A stretch of DNA of 52,092 nt, from assembly GCA_023388555.1 (NCBI GenBank), contig JAEWGA010000008.1, positions 1 to 52,092 of the forward strand, in the 5' to 3' direction. Made by a program: the position numbers and the translations under genes. This document shows positions 14,930 through 23,829 of this stretch, piece after piece. Numbering within the stretch: position 1 is the stretch's first letter; every line of letters begins with the position of its first letter. Below the pieces are notes generated by a model, which saw only the letters and a program-made list of their open reading frames with translations, had not been told where the DNA came from and did no database searches. The stretch comes from Bacteroidota bacterium (GTDB lineage: Bacteria; Bacteroidota; Bacteroidia; Bacteroidales; Porphyromonadaceae).

Positions 14930-16039
14930 ATGAAAAAACTTATAAAAGTAGGGATAACCCATGGAGACTTTAATGGCATTGGCTACGAAGTAATCCTGAA
15001 GGTGCTGGCCGAGGCTGGCATCTACGACCTAATGACTCCCATACTATACGGTTCGCCACAAGTACTATCCTACTACCGCAAACTGTTGGGCATTAACCTG
15101 CCCTGCTCTATAAACCTTATTAAAAGCCCCGAAGAAGCCACCGATGGTATGCTTAATATCGTAGCTACCAACGAAACAGGCATAGACCTTAGGGTAACCC
15201 CTGGCGAGCCTTCCCGCTATGCCGGTACTATGGCGGCTCGTGCCCTTTACGATGCCCGCGACCACCTCCTAAACAAACAGATAGATGTATTGGTAACCGC
15301 CCCTATCGACAAGGACACCATTCAGTCCACCGACTTCTCCTACAAAGGGCATACCGACTTTCTGGCAGAGCCTTTCCCCGAGGATACCCCACTAATGCTT
15401 TTTGTGGCGGGCGACCTTAGGGTGGCACTGGTAACCACGCACATAGCCCTAAAAGATGTAGCCACGACCATCACCCCCGAGCTTGTTTTACAAAAACTAC
15501 GCCTATTGGAAACAACCCTTGTACGGGACTTCGAGGTGATAAAACCGCAAATAGCGGTACTCTCCATTAACCCCCATATGGGCGAAAACAACCTTATCGG
15601 AACCGAGGAAACAACAACCCTTATACCAGCACTAAAAACCGCATGGGAAGAGGGGCGGTATGCCTTAGGGCCGGTGTCGCCCGATGGCTACTGGGGTAGC
15701 GGTATGTACCACAACTTCGAGGCAACGCTCGCTATGTACCACGACCAAGGACTGATACCCTTCAAGCTAATAGCTATGAACCAAGGGGTGAACGTAACCG
15801 CAGGGTTGCCTGTTGTGCGCACCTCACCGGACCATGGCACGGCATACGATATTGCGGGGCAAGGGGTGGCTAACGAGGAGTCCATGCGTAATGCCATATA
15901 CGTAGCAATCGACATTTTCCGGTGCCGTATGCGCTACCAGGAGATGAGCGCCAACCCGCTCCAAAAGAAATTCGTAAACACAGGTAAGGATAACATTAAG
16001 CTGGACCTATCGAAAAGCGACGACGAAGATATCCTATGA
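14930..16039 (+). CDS. pdxA: 4-hydroxythreonine-4-phosphate dehydrogenase
   Basis: Oxidises 4-phosphohydroxy-L-threonine, leading to 3-amino-2-oxopropyl phosphate in DXP-dependent pyridoxal phosphate synthesis. 369 residues, slightly long for the family through an added C-terminal tail (KKFVNTGKDNIKLDLSKSDDEDIL). Metal-ligand histidines are present in YKGHTDFLAE, in YHDQGLIPFK and in TSPDHGTAYDIAG, and the substrate-binding HMGENN is intact. The start MKKLIKVGITHGDFNGIGYEV is standard for Bacteroidota PdxA. It leads into the lipid operon after 36 bp; the functional link, if any, is not apparent. Confidence 0.95.
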   Translation: MKKLIKVGITHGDFNGIGYEVILKVLAEAGIYDLMTPILYGSPQVLSYYRKLLGINLPCSINLIKSPEEATDGMLNIVATNETGIDLRVTPGEPSRYAGTMAARALYDARDHLLNKQIDVLVTAPIDKDTIQSTDFSYKGHTDFLAEPFPEDTPLMLFVAGDLRVALVTTHIALKDVATTITPELVLQKLRLLETTLVRDFEVIKPQIAVLSINPHMGENNLIGTEETTTLIPALKTAWEEGRYALGPVSPDGYWGSGMYHNFEATLAMYHDQGLIPFKLIAMNQGVNVTAGLPVVRTSPDHGTAYDIAGQGVANEESMRNAIYVAIDIFRCRMRYQEMSANPLQKKFVNTGKDNIKLDLSKSDDEDIL

Positions 16040-16075
16040 CCCCCAACCACTACTTCCCTAACAGCTATACTCCCC

Positions 16076-16531
16076 ATGTTTAACAACAAAACCATAGTAT
16101 ACACATCCGGCACTTTCGATATGTTTCACTACAATCACTTGCGGATGATAAACTACGCCCGTGCATTGGCGGATATCCTGATTGTTGGGGTGAGCACCGA
16201 CGAACTGGTACGCACCTACAAACCAGCTCCTATCATACCCTTCGAGCAAAGGATGCAAATTATTGAGGCACTCAAAACGCCCGATTTGGTTATTCCGCAA
16301 CACTCCCTAAACCATACCGAGATAGTGAAGAAACTTAACATCGACGCCTTTGTAGTGGGCGACGACTGGTATGGCAAGTACGATTACTTGGAGGAGCTGG
16401 GCGTAAAAGTGTTTTACTTCCCCTACGGCACAGGTGTTTCTACCACCAGCATAAAGGAAACCGTACACGCCTCCTACGAGAGTCAACTCCATGCCGAGCG
16501 AATGGCAAAACCCGAAAAGGTACATGAATAA
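16076..16531 (+). CDS. TagD-like cytidylyltransferase family protein
   Basis: A 151-residue nucleotidyltransferase of the glycerol-3-phosphate cytidylyltransferase type, expected to make a CDP-alcohol from CTP and an alcohol phosphate. The nucleotide-binding motif is GTFDMFHYNHLRMI (HYNH at 18-21, a variant of HxGH), DELV and the VGDDWYGKYDYLEE block follow, and VSTTSIK at 121-127 replaces the usual RTxGISTT. Substrate could be glycerol-3-P, ethanolamine-P or a polyol-P. It overlaps the following SDR by 8 bp and is two genes from a CDP-alcohol phosphatidyltransferase, so head-group activation for a lipid is a sound inference. Confidence 0.8.
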   Translation: MFNNKTIVYTSGTFDMFHYNHLRMINYARALADILIVGVSTDELVRTYKPAPIIPFEQRMQIIEALKTPDLVIPQHSLNHTEIVKKLNIDAFVVGDDWYGKYDYLEELGVKVFYFPYGTGVSTTSIKETVHASYESQLHAERMAKPEKVHE

Positions 16532-17264
16532 CCAACCTAAAAAGGTGCTCCTCATAGGTGGCACAAAGGGCATTGGCTTAGCCCTTGCCAGCACTTTGGC
16601 AGGGCGTGGATATAATGTTTTAGCTACCTACGGAAACGACCACGATGCAGCCACACAAGCAGCCCAGCAGATAACTAAGGAGCATCCCCAAGGGCTATTT
16701 ACCACGCTATCCACAGATATAGCTGACCCCAACAGTGCCTCCCAGCTATACCAATACTTGGCGGAGCAACAATGGTGGCCACAAGTGGTGATATTTAACG
16801 CAGGACTTACCTTTAGGGGTAGTATTGCCTCCATACCCGATACCGAGTGGCTCAGGGTATTTGAGGGGAATGTCCACTTCCCTTTCCGCCTTGTTAAGCT
16901 GCTGTTACCTCACCTCCCCAAAGGGAGTGCAATACTCTTTACCGGCTCGTTAATGGCACTGCACCCCCACTCCATGTCCATGGCTTACGGGGTAACAAAA
17001 AGTGCCGTGCATGCCATGGTGCGCAACTTGGTAAAGGAGTTAGAGCCTTACCAAATTCGTGTAGCCGGCATTGCCCCTGGCTTTGTGGATACCGAGTGGC
17101 AAAAGTCCAAACCCCACCATATCCGCCAAAGTATAGAGGCAAAAGTGGCACAACACCGCTTTGCTTCGGCTCAAGAGGTGGCCAATGCTTACCTGGCCCT
17201 TATAGAAAACGACTATTTTAACGGAGATATACTAACCCTTAGCGGTGGGTATAATTACCAATAA
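16524..17264 (+). CDS. Short-chain dehydrogenase/reductase
   Basis: A 246-residue classical SDR. The cofactor motif GGTKGIG is at the N-terminus, NAGLTF follows at about 84-89, and the catalytic Ser (TGSLMALH), Tyr and Lys (YGVTKSAVHAMV) are in place; the ending GGYNYQ fits the family. I start it at 16524, where ATGAATAA overlaps the previous stop. An upstream ATG at 16491 adds eleven residues that do not look like an SDR N-terminus. Sitting between a cytidylyltransferase and a CDP-alcohol transferase, it may reduce a keto or aldehyde phosphate to the alcohol that is activated, as in CDP-ribitol systems. That is inference. Confidence 0.85.
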   Translation: MNNQPKKVLLIGGTKGIGLALASTLAGRGYNVLATYGNDHDAATQAAQQITKEHPQGLFTTLSTDIADPNSASQLYQYLAEQQWWPQVVIFNAGLTFRGSIASIPDTEWLRVFEGNVHFPFRLVKLLLPHLPKGSAILFTGSLMALHPHSMSMAYGVTKSAVHAMVRNLVKELEPYQIRVAGIAPGFVDTEWQKSKPHHIRQSIEAKVAQHRFASAQEVANAYLALIENDYFNGDILTLSGGYNYQ

Positions 17265-17277
17265 ACCCTTCCTGACT

Positions 17278-18198
17278 ATGGAAATTGAGCAAAGACCCGA
17301 CTACCTGGCCTCCCTAAAGTCCATAGAAACCGAGAATTACATAGACCGCATATTCTACCGGCCTTTAGGTTTTAAAATAGCCACAAGGTTACAACATACT
17401 GGCATCACGCCAAACGCCATTACTATCATCAGTATTTTTATTGGGGTGGCAGGAGCATCACTCTTCTACTTCAACAACAACCTATTGCTCACACTGGCGG
17501 GCATTGTGGGACTTATTGTGGCGAATATACTGGACTGTGTGGATGGTCAGCTGGCACGCCTCACGGGCATTAAGTCCAAGATAGGGCGCATCCTGGACGG
17601 TGTGGCAGGCTACTTTTGGTTCCTTACCATTTACATAGCCCTTGCCACCCACCTTTACCAACACAGCCAACAAGGCTGGGTATATGGCCTTGTGGTACTG
17701 TCGTGCCTTTCGCACGCCTTACAAGCTGCCGTTACGGACTACTACAAAACACTCCACCTCTACTTTATAAGCCCCGATGCAGGAAAGGAGCTCGACACCG
17801 TGGCAGCCATACGCCAGCGCCTCCAAACAGCAACAGGCATCACCAGGCTCTTCACCACCTTGTACCTCTATTACACCATTATACAACACAAGGTTACCCC
17901 ACAGCTACAACAAATGTTACAAACCTTGCATAGCCTATACCCTACAGCCGACATACCGCAACAGCAGCGGGTAACTTTCCGGCGCGGTAGCCGTATGGTT
18001 ATGAAAATTATAGACCTCCTTACCTTTAACGGGCGCTCCATTCCCCTGTTCCTCATCTTGCTTACCGGCCACGTTTGGCTTTACTTTTTGTACGAGATAG
18101 TGTTCCTGAATATTGTACTGGTTGTTGCCATTAACCAACACGAGGCACTCAGCCGATATTTTAGGTTACATTTACAATCCAACAACCAAACGGTATGA
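17278..18198 (+). CDS. CDP-alcohol phosphatidyltransferase family membrane protein, last Asp missing
   Basis: A 306-residue inner-membrane protein with about six hydrophobic helices, expected to join a phospho-alcohol from a CDP derivative to a lipid or alcohol. The family motif runs from D86 to residue 111: D86, D89-G90, A93-R94, G103 and D107 are all present (DCVDGQLAR, then GRILDGVAG). The fourth Asp, normally four residues after D107 and thought to be the catalytic base, is Gly here, and the next residue is Tyr. This could be a shifted or divergent family motif or an impaired enzyme. I use the ATG at 17278; an in-frame ATG at 17245 would overlap the SDR. It overlaps the acyltransferase by 4 bp. 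Confidence 0.8.
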   Translation: MEIEQRPDYLASLKSIETENYIDRIFYRPLGFKIATRLQHTGITPNAITIISIFIGVAGASLFYFNNNLLLTLAGIVGLIVANILDCVDGQLARLTGIKSKIGRILDGVAGYFWFLTIYIALATHLYQHSQQGWVYGLVVLSCLSHALQAAVTDYYKTLHLYFISPDAGKELDTVAAIRQRLQTATGITRLFTTLYLYYTIIQHKVTPQLQQMLQTLHSLYPTADIPQQQRVTFRRGSRMVMKIIDLLTFNGRSIPLFLILLTGHVWLYFLYEIVFLNIVLVVAINQHEALSRYFRLHLQSNNQTV

Positions 18199-19091
18199 CC
18201 TCTGCCCCATCCCTAACATCGCCCACTAATGTTCTTGGGCAACAAGACTTTATTGAGCTGGGTGGCCACTTTTTTGCCACTCCGTTAGGTAGCCACGTAG
18301 CGCAATGGGCTTGCCGCGCTTTATCCATTCACAAAATAAACGCATTGCACCACCAATACCGTACTTACAGCGGAGCAGCTTTTACGGAACGCGTTTTGGC
18401 CGACCCACGGGTAAATGTTACCTACCACGTTGTGGGAAAAGAAAACCTGCAAGCGGTAGCCTCATCCCCATTTATTGCTATTGCCAACCACCCCTTTGGA
18501 GGATTGGATGGGCTGATACTTATCGACTTTATGTTGCGCCTTTTCCCACATTTTAAGTTGGTTGTTAACAGCTTCCTGGGGCGCATACAGGCATTACGGG
18601 AGTCGTTTATACCCATTAGGCCACGTACCAGCCAAAAAAGCTACACCCATAACCCGCTAAGCAACGTGGCCCCCTTAAAGGCTATTAACCAGCACCTTAA
18701 CAATGGGCACCCGTTGGGTATTTTCCCGGCCGGAGGGGTGGCACAAACCCTGCATGGCAACGGCATAAGCTGGGACCAGCCGTGGCAAAACAGTAGCCTA
18801 AAACTCCTTAAACGCGCCCAGGTGCCACTGGTGCCTATCCTTATTTGGGGGGCAAACTCCAAGTTGTACCACCGCCTAAGCCCCCACTACCTTCTAAAAA
18901 CGCTAAAGGTGCCCAGCGAGCTATTTAATAAGCGAGGGCAAAACATTCCGGTGTTTGTTGGCCCTCCCATCTTGCCCAACGAGGTGGCAGCAGTTTGTAA
19001 CACTTCCTTCGGTAACTACAACAAGCTTCGTAACCACCTTTATCAAAAACTTTTCTCCCTACACAATTACAATACGACCCCGACTGTATAA
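18195..19091 (+). CDS. Lysophospholipid/glycerolipid acyltransferase family protein
   Basis: A 298-residue PlsC-like acyltransferase. The catalytic motif NHPFGGLD is at 98-105 (His and Asp spaced H-x5-D, one residue longer than the classic Hx4D), followed by a glycerol-binding block near FIPIRPRTSQKS and FPAGGVA at 177-183 in place of the usual EGTR-like motif. These variants recall the OlsA/GlsA branch that acylates N-acyl amino-acid lipids in Bacteroidota rather than glycerol phosphate. No GNAT N-acyltransferase partner is adjacent. ATGA overlap with the upstream transferase makes them translationally coupled, so it probably supplies an acylated acceptor or remodels the product. Confidence 0.8.
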   Translation: MTSAPSLTSPTNVLGQQDFIELGGHFFATPLGSHVAQWACRALSIHKINALHHQYRTYSGAAFTERVLADPRVNVTYHVVGKENLQAVASSPFIAIANHPFGGLDGLILIDFMLRLFPHFKLVVNSFLGRIQALRESFIPIRPRTSQKSYTHNPLSNVAPLKAINQHLNNGHPLGIFPAGGVAQTLHGNGISWDQPWQNSSLKLLKRAQVPLVPILIWGANSKLYHRLSPHYLLKTLKVPSELFNKRGQNIPVFVGPPILPNEVAAVCNTSFGNYNKLRNHLYQKLFSLHNYNTTPTV

Positions 19092-19115
19092 AACGCCCCA
19101 AACAAGACATTTTGT

Positions 19116-21365
19116 ATGGCCCCAGATCGTTCAAAAAAAAGAAGAGAAAACATTTTTTACCTGCTAATACTGCTTATAGGCGTTGCCACCACCATAGGCG
19201 TAGCGTTCCTTTCGGGGCAGGCTAATGCCCATGGCTCCCTACCTTTGCTACAACGCCTCTCACAAGGCTTTGGCACCTTTACCCACTTTGTTGCCGAGCA
19301 TGCTGGCTCCCATTTTGGGTTGCTCCTTTTACAGGTGCTCGTTATCCTTGTGGTGGCACGTAGTGTTGCCTGGCTCTTTATGCGTATGGGCCAACCAACT
19401 GTTATTGGCGAAATAATTGCAGGTATTCTTTTAGGGCCATCGGTCCTGGGGCTGTTCTTCCCTACCCTTTTTAGTACGCTTTTCCCTGCTAACTCGTTAG
19501 GCAACATATCCCTGCTATCGCAGTTTGGACTTATCCTCTTCATGTTTGTTATTGGCATGGAATTGGAAATTTCCGAGATACAAAAACACCTCCGCAAAAC
19601 CATTATCATTTCCCATACAGGCATTGTTATCCCCTTTGTGTTAGGGTGTGGAGCCGCCTGGTTTTTGTTTGAGGAATACGGTACTCCCAACCACTCTTTT
19701 TTACCCTTTGCCTTGTTCATTGGCATAGCCATGAGCATTACCGCCTTCCCAGTATTAGCACGTATTGTCCAGGAAAAGGGGTATATGGGCACCCATGTAG
19801 GTATGCTCTCCTTGGCCTGTGCTGCCTCGGGCGACATTACAGCCTGGTGCCTTATTGCCGTCGTTATGGCTATATCGCAGGCTGGGAGTGCAACCAGCGC
19901 CCTCTTCACCATACTTTTTGCCGTCCTGTATATGGTGGTTATGTTTGCTGTTGTACGCCCCTTGTTCCGCCTTGTAGGGAAGGTATACGACACAAACGAG
20001 GTGGTGAGCAAGCCCGTTATAGCCATGATTTTCGTTACCCTTCTTACCTCGGCCTATATTACCGAGGTGTTGGGCCTACACGCCCTCTTTGGGGCTTTTG
20101 TTGCGGGTGTTATCATGCCCGAGGATAGCAAGTTCCGGCGCATCCTCACCGAGAAGGTGGAGGACGTTTCGCTTAGCATATTCCTTCCTTTATTTTTTGT
20201 AGCCTCGGGTTTGCAAACCCAAATAGGGTTGCTTAACACGTGGCAACACTGGGTGGTAACACTACTTCTTATAGCCATTGCCGTGGTGGGGAAGTTAGGC
20301 GGCAGTTATATCTCGGCACGTGTGGTGGGCGAAACACCGCGTAACAGTTTATATATTGGCATATTAATGAATACGCGGGGGCTAATGGAGCTTATTGTCC
20401 TTTCCATGGGGTATAGCCTTGGCATTCTTTCCCCCTCTATTTATGCCATCCTGGTGCTCATGACCATCGTCACCACCGTGATGACGCCGCCCCTAATGGA
20501 GCTGGCTAAAGCCTTCCTGCGCCGCTATAAACAAGCAGAAGGGGAAGGTGGCTCCGCTTTCCGCATCTTCTTTGCCTTTGGAAGGCCCAACACCGCTATT
20601 GTAACGCTACATATCATAGAAAGTTTCTTTGCACAAAAACGCAGCCAATGCAACGTAACAGGTATGCACATGACGTTAGGGACCGAAACAAACCCTGTGC
20701 AAGCAGACCACTTCCACTCGGAAAGTTTCCGCCCTCTAACCCAATATGTGGCATCCAAAGGCTGGAACATTCAGCAACACTACGAAGTTACCGACGACCT
20801 TACGGGTGCTATTGTTAGGCAAACGGCCGAGAACCAAGCCAACCTATTGCTCGTGGGGGCAGGTGTGGACCTTTCCCACCTGCCTAAGGATAAGGAGGTA
20901 AACCGCTTACGACAAAAGTACAAACACCGCTTTGGGATAGCTTACTTAGGGGCTACCTCGCTGTTTGCCACCCGAAACTTGTTGGCCGACAAAAGCGAGG
21001 CTTTCATACAAAAAGCAAACTGCCCCGTAGGAATTATTGTGGACCGTGGATTACAGCAACCAGCCCAACGTATTTTGGTTGTTCACGACGCCACCCTGCC
21101 AGCCTATACCCAGTTGGTGCAGCTGTTACGTCAAGGGTCGCCAGCCAAATGGAGCTGCATACAACTGGACACCTTAGCAGCTGGCAACCGCGTAGGACAG
21201 CAGTACCAGGCCGATACTCTTTTGGGGAACGCCCTAACGGCCGAAGTGTTACAAGGTTACGACCTCCTGCTTATTTCCTATCCCACCTGGAAACAACAGT
21301 TGGCAGCCGATGCCACGCTACTGCACCGCATACCTACAACCCTCTTGTTGGCTCCGCACGCCTAA
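19116..21365 (+). CDS. CPA2-family cation:proton antiporter with C-terminal UspA-like region
   Basis: A 749-residue integral membrane antiporter. After a short basic start and one hydrophobic segment comes the Na+/H+ exchanger domain (about 70-460): GEIIAGILLGPSVLG marks the first helices, and LARIVQEKGYMGTH with LSLACAASGDITAW covers the ion-binding core where the Asp of ASGD is in position. The remaining about 290 residues are soluble and resemble tandem universal-stress domains (TENQANLLLVGAGVDLS, RILVVHDATLPAYT), likely cytoplasmic sensors. It sits within the lipid operon, 24 bp after the acyltransferase and 6 bp before the kinase. Na+ versus K+ specificity is undecided. Confidence 0.85.
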   Translation: MAPDRSKKRRENIFYLLILLIGVATTIGVAFLSGQANAHGSLPLLQRLSQGFGTFTHFVAEHAGSHFGLLLLQVLVILVVARSVAWLFMRMGQPTVIGEIIAGILLGPSVLGLFFPTLFSTLFPANSLGNISLLSQFGLILFMFVIGMELEISEIQKHLRKTIIISHTGIVIPFVLGCGAAWFLFEEYGTPNHSFLPFALFIGIAMSITAFPVLARIVQEKGYMGTHVGMLSLACAASGDITAWCLIAVVMAISQAGSATSALFTILFAVLYMVVMFAVVRPLFRLVGKVYDTNEVVSKPVIAMIFVTLLTSAYITEVLGLHALFGAFVAGVIMPEDSKFRRILTEKVEDVSLSIFLPLFFVASGLQTQIGLLNTWQHWVVTLLLIAIAVVGKLGGSYISARVVGETPRNSLYIGILMNTRGLMELIVLSMGYSLGILSPSIYAILVLMTIVTTVMTPPLMELAKAFLRRYKQAEGEGGSAFRIFFAFGRPNTAIVTLHIIESFFAQKRSQCNVTGMHMTLGTETNPVQADHFHSESFRPLTQYVASKGWNIQQHYEVTDDLTGAIVRQTAENQANLLLVGAGVDLSHLPKDKEVNRLRQKYKHRFGIAYLGATSLFATRNLLADKSEAFIQKANCPVGIIVDRGLQQPAQRILVVHDATLPAYTQLVQLLRQGSPAKWSCIQLDTLAAGNRVGQQYQADTLLGNALTAEVLQGYDLLLISYPTWKQQLAADATLLHRIPTTLLLAPHA

Positions 21366-21371
21366 CTCACC

Positions 21372-22382
21372 ATGAAGAAGTACCTCCTCATTGTAAACCC
21401 CCACTCTGGCTCGCAACGCTCCCGCAACGCCAGTCAGCGCAATATGGCCATTCACCTTTTGGCCTGTGCGGGGCATAACGTCTCCGTACTGTACACCCAA
21501 CATGCCGGGCACGCCCAACAAATAGCCCAACAAAATATCGGCTCCTATGATGTTATTTGTGCTGTGGGAGGCGATGGCACCGTGAACGAAGTAGCATCCG
21601 CTCTCACCAACACCCCCCAAGCTATGGGTATTATCCCCACTGGCAGCGGAAACGGTTTAGCCCGGGAGTTAGGCATACCTATGCACATAAAGGGAGCTGT
21701 GGAAGTACTGCTAAAGGATAACCGTATACGTATAGATACCTGTACAGCAAACAACGAGCCCTTCTTTTGCACCTGCGGCATAGGGTTCGACGGTAAAGTT
21801 TCCAATGAGTTTGCCAAGAGCGATACCCGGGGGCCACTAACCTATTTTAAGGATTCCCTCTATTCCTTCTTTACACATAATACTGCCAACTACACTCTTG
21901 GCATCGACGACCAAACCTACCATCACAAGGCATTCCTTATTGCCTGTGCCAATGCATCGCAATACGGTAACAACGCTTTTATTGCCCCCGATGCAAGCCT
22001 TACCGATGGTTTGCTGGACATCACCGTTATTAAAGATGCACCCAAGCTGGAGGTAGCACAAATAGGCATTCAGCTCTTTTCCAAGGGGATAGAAAAGAAC
22101 GCCTTTACCCAAACTTATAGGGGGAAGAAAGTTCATATAACTACTCCTACAGCCGTACCTTACCATATAGATGGTGAACCACGGCCTGCAACAAAGGAGC
22201 TAACCATAGACATCCACCCCCAAAACCTTACCGTAGTATCGGGCGACATGGGAAACAGGAACGAAAAAAGCGCCCTGAACTTCCTGAACCAAATAACCAA
22301 CAACTACTTTGCTTGGAAAAGCGAACTGGTTAAGGAGGTGTTGGACTTCCTGAACGATTTAGCCAACGATACCGAAGCCTAA
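21372..22382 (+). CDS. Diacylglycerol/sphingosine-kinase-family lipid kinase
   Basis: A 336-residue soluble or peripheral kinase of the DAGK_cat (YegS/LCB5) fold. The nucleotide loop GGDGTVNE lies at 66-73, the PTGSGNGLAR motif at 89-98, and the C-terminal beta domain has GIGFDGKVS and HIDGEPR. The family phosphorylates lipid alcohols: diacylglycerol, ceramide or sphinganine, the last two being natural in Bacteroidota. The last 53 bp overlap the convergent Wzi gene, so the C-terminal tail (LNDLANDTEA) is encoded over the other gene's end. As the last gene of the lipid operon it could recycle the lipid released by head-group transfer. Confidence 0.85.
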   Translation: MKKYLLIVNPHSGSQRSRNASQRNMAIHLLACAGHNVSVLYTQHAGHAQQIAQQNIGSYDVICAVGGDGTVNEVASALTNTPQAMGIIPTGSGNGLARELGIPMHIKGAVEVLLKDNRIRIDTCTANNEPFFCTCGIGFDGKVSNEFAKSDTRGPLTYFKDSLYSFFTHNTANYTLGIDDQTYHHKAFLIACANASQYGNNAFIAPDASLTDGLLDITVIKDAPKLEVAQIGIQLFSKGIEKNAFTQTYRGKKVHITTPTAVPYHIDGEPRPATKELTIDIHPQNLTVVSGDMGNRNEKSALNFLNQITNNYFAWKSELVKEVLDFLNDLANDTEA

Positions 22383-23829
22383 AACCCACTCCCAACGTTC
22401 TCCCCGAGAGAGGACCAGCATCGGCACCTACCTCGGCAGCAACCATCCAGCCGTGCCACTGGCGAGGCTGGTACTGTAACAGCAGGTGCGTATAGGTACC
22501 CCATGCTACTGCGTCGCGAGGGGAGTATACCGTACCCCAGGAACGTACCCACGAAACTTTGCATTGGTAGCTCCAACTGGCAGGTAAAGCCCCTTGCCAA
22601 CCTACGTGCCACCCTTTCACCCTATTATCCAAGAATCCCCCACGAATAGGCTCCGTTTGGTAAAGCGGGGGCAACAACAACGCATTGCCCAATCCCAATC
22701 CATAATGGGTAACACCTTGCGGATACTCGCTATTGTTGTAATAGGCATCCGCGCCTCCCCCACGCCCCTCACCGTTGGGGCGGTGGAAGTGCAGGATATG
22801 AAAACCGCCCGACTGGTTCATGGTGTGCACATATTCGCATACCACCTCGTTCACCAACAAGGATGAAGGCCCCTGCCAGCGTAGCCCCCATAGCCCATCG
22901 GGTCCGTTGCTCCACTCAATGCCCGACTTGTCCTCGAAGTAATGCTGATGATACACCTGCCAGTGTCCCCAAGGGGCATAGCCATCTAACTGTAACAGGT
23001 AATGCCCAAACTGGTTTCCCAGTACATTTATGCGGTCGTTACTGCTTGCGGTACTTCCACCGCGCATCCCCATCACCACCCGCAATAGGTCCGCAAAACT
23101 GCTGGGCTTAGGTTTATCCGTTCCGTTAGGCGTTCCGCCCCACTGCGCAGCGTGAACACCCCCCAGCGTAAAGGTTAGTGGAAGCGCTGCCTGGGGTTTC
23201 CCAAACCGCAAGTAAAAGGACTTATGGTGCCATAGGGGATTGCGGGTATAGCTATTGGCACCATAATGAGAAGCCAAGAAGTGAGCATCGGTACACTTAC
23301 CTACCGACCCATTAATATAAAAAGAGGCCCATCCGTTGCTCCAAGGCAAATCCATAAAGCCGTTGGTAGCTATAATAAGCTGCGGGATAGGTAGCGCATG
23401 GCCCGATAAGGTCATATCTCCCGAGCTAAGTACCGAACGGCTCAGCGGGGTTTCCCAAGGCAATACTCCTAAGCGAACCTCTATATGGGGGGCTGCTACC
23501 AGCAGCCCAGCCCTATCTACATGCCAGCGGTAACGTTGCTCGGTGCTCAGTGTAGCCTCCAACAAAGCCTTCACGCTCCACCTGTTTCCTCGCCACTTAT
23601 ACTCCACCCCAGCGCCCAACAGTGCCGACGATGGCGCCACAGAGCGCTTACCATACAGCCCATGGGTAAACCACAACGGTGCCTTACGACCATGGGCAAC
23701 ACTCCCCCAGCTATCCACATAGCCTACCAAGGTGTCGGGGTATACTACCGCAAAAGCCTTGCAACACAACAGCAAGGCAAAGCATCCTATACAATACCTG
23801 CGCATAACTCTACGCTTACAATTCATCAT
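22330..23829 (-). CDS. Capsule-assembly Wzi-like outer-membrane protein
   Basis: A 499-residue predicted beta-barrel with signal peptide (RRYCIGCFALLLCCKAFA, cut before VVYPD). The Wzi-family pattern is recognisable from about residue 255 on: GNQFGHYLLQLDGYAP, HQHYFEDKSGIEW, GLWGLRW, a HFHRPNGEGRGGGADAYYNN block, YPQGVTHYGLGLGN and DNRVKGWHVG. Wzi helps attach or organise surface polysaccharide, which fits the polysaccharide locus 3 kb away. Start could be 23829 or the ATG at 23805; both precede the signal. It is convergent with and overlaps the lipid kinase. Composition is host-like. Confidence 0.8.
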   Translation of the reverse strand: MMNCKRRVMRRYCIGCFALLLCCKAFAVVYPDTLVGYVDSWGSVAHGRKAPLWFTHGLYGKRSVAPSSALLGAGVEYKWRGNRWSVKALLEATLSTEQRYRWHVDRAGLLVAAPHIEVRLGVLPWETPLSRSVLSSGDMTLSGHALPIPQLIIATNGFMDLPWSNGWASFYINGSVGKCTDAHFLASHYGANSYTRNPLWHHKSFYLRFGKPQAALPLTFTLGGVHAAQWGGTPNGTDKPKPSSFADLLRVVMGMRGGSTASSNDRINVLGNQFGHYLLQLDGYAPWGHWQVYHQHYFEDKSGIEWSNGPDGLWGLRWQGPSSLLVNEVVCEYVHTMNQSGGFHILHFHRPNGEGRGGGADAYYNNSEYPQGVTHYGLGLGNALLLPPLYQTEPIRGGFLDNRVKGWHVGWQGALPASWSYQCKVSWVRSWGTVYSPRDAVAWGTYTHLLLQYQPRQWHGWMVAAEVGADAGPLSGRTLGVGFRLRYRWLNRSGSPTPP

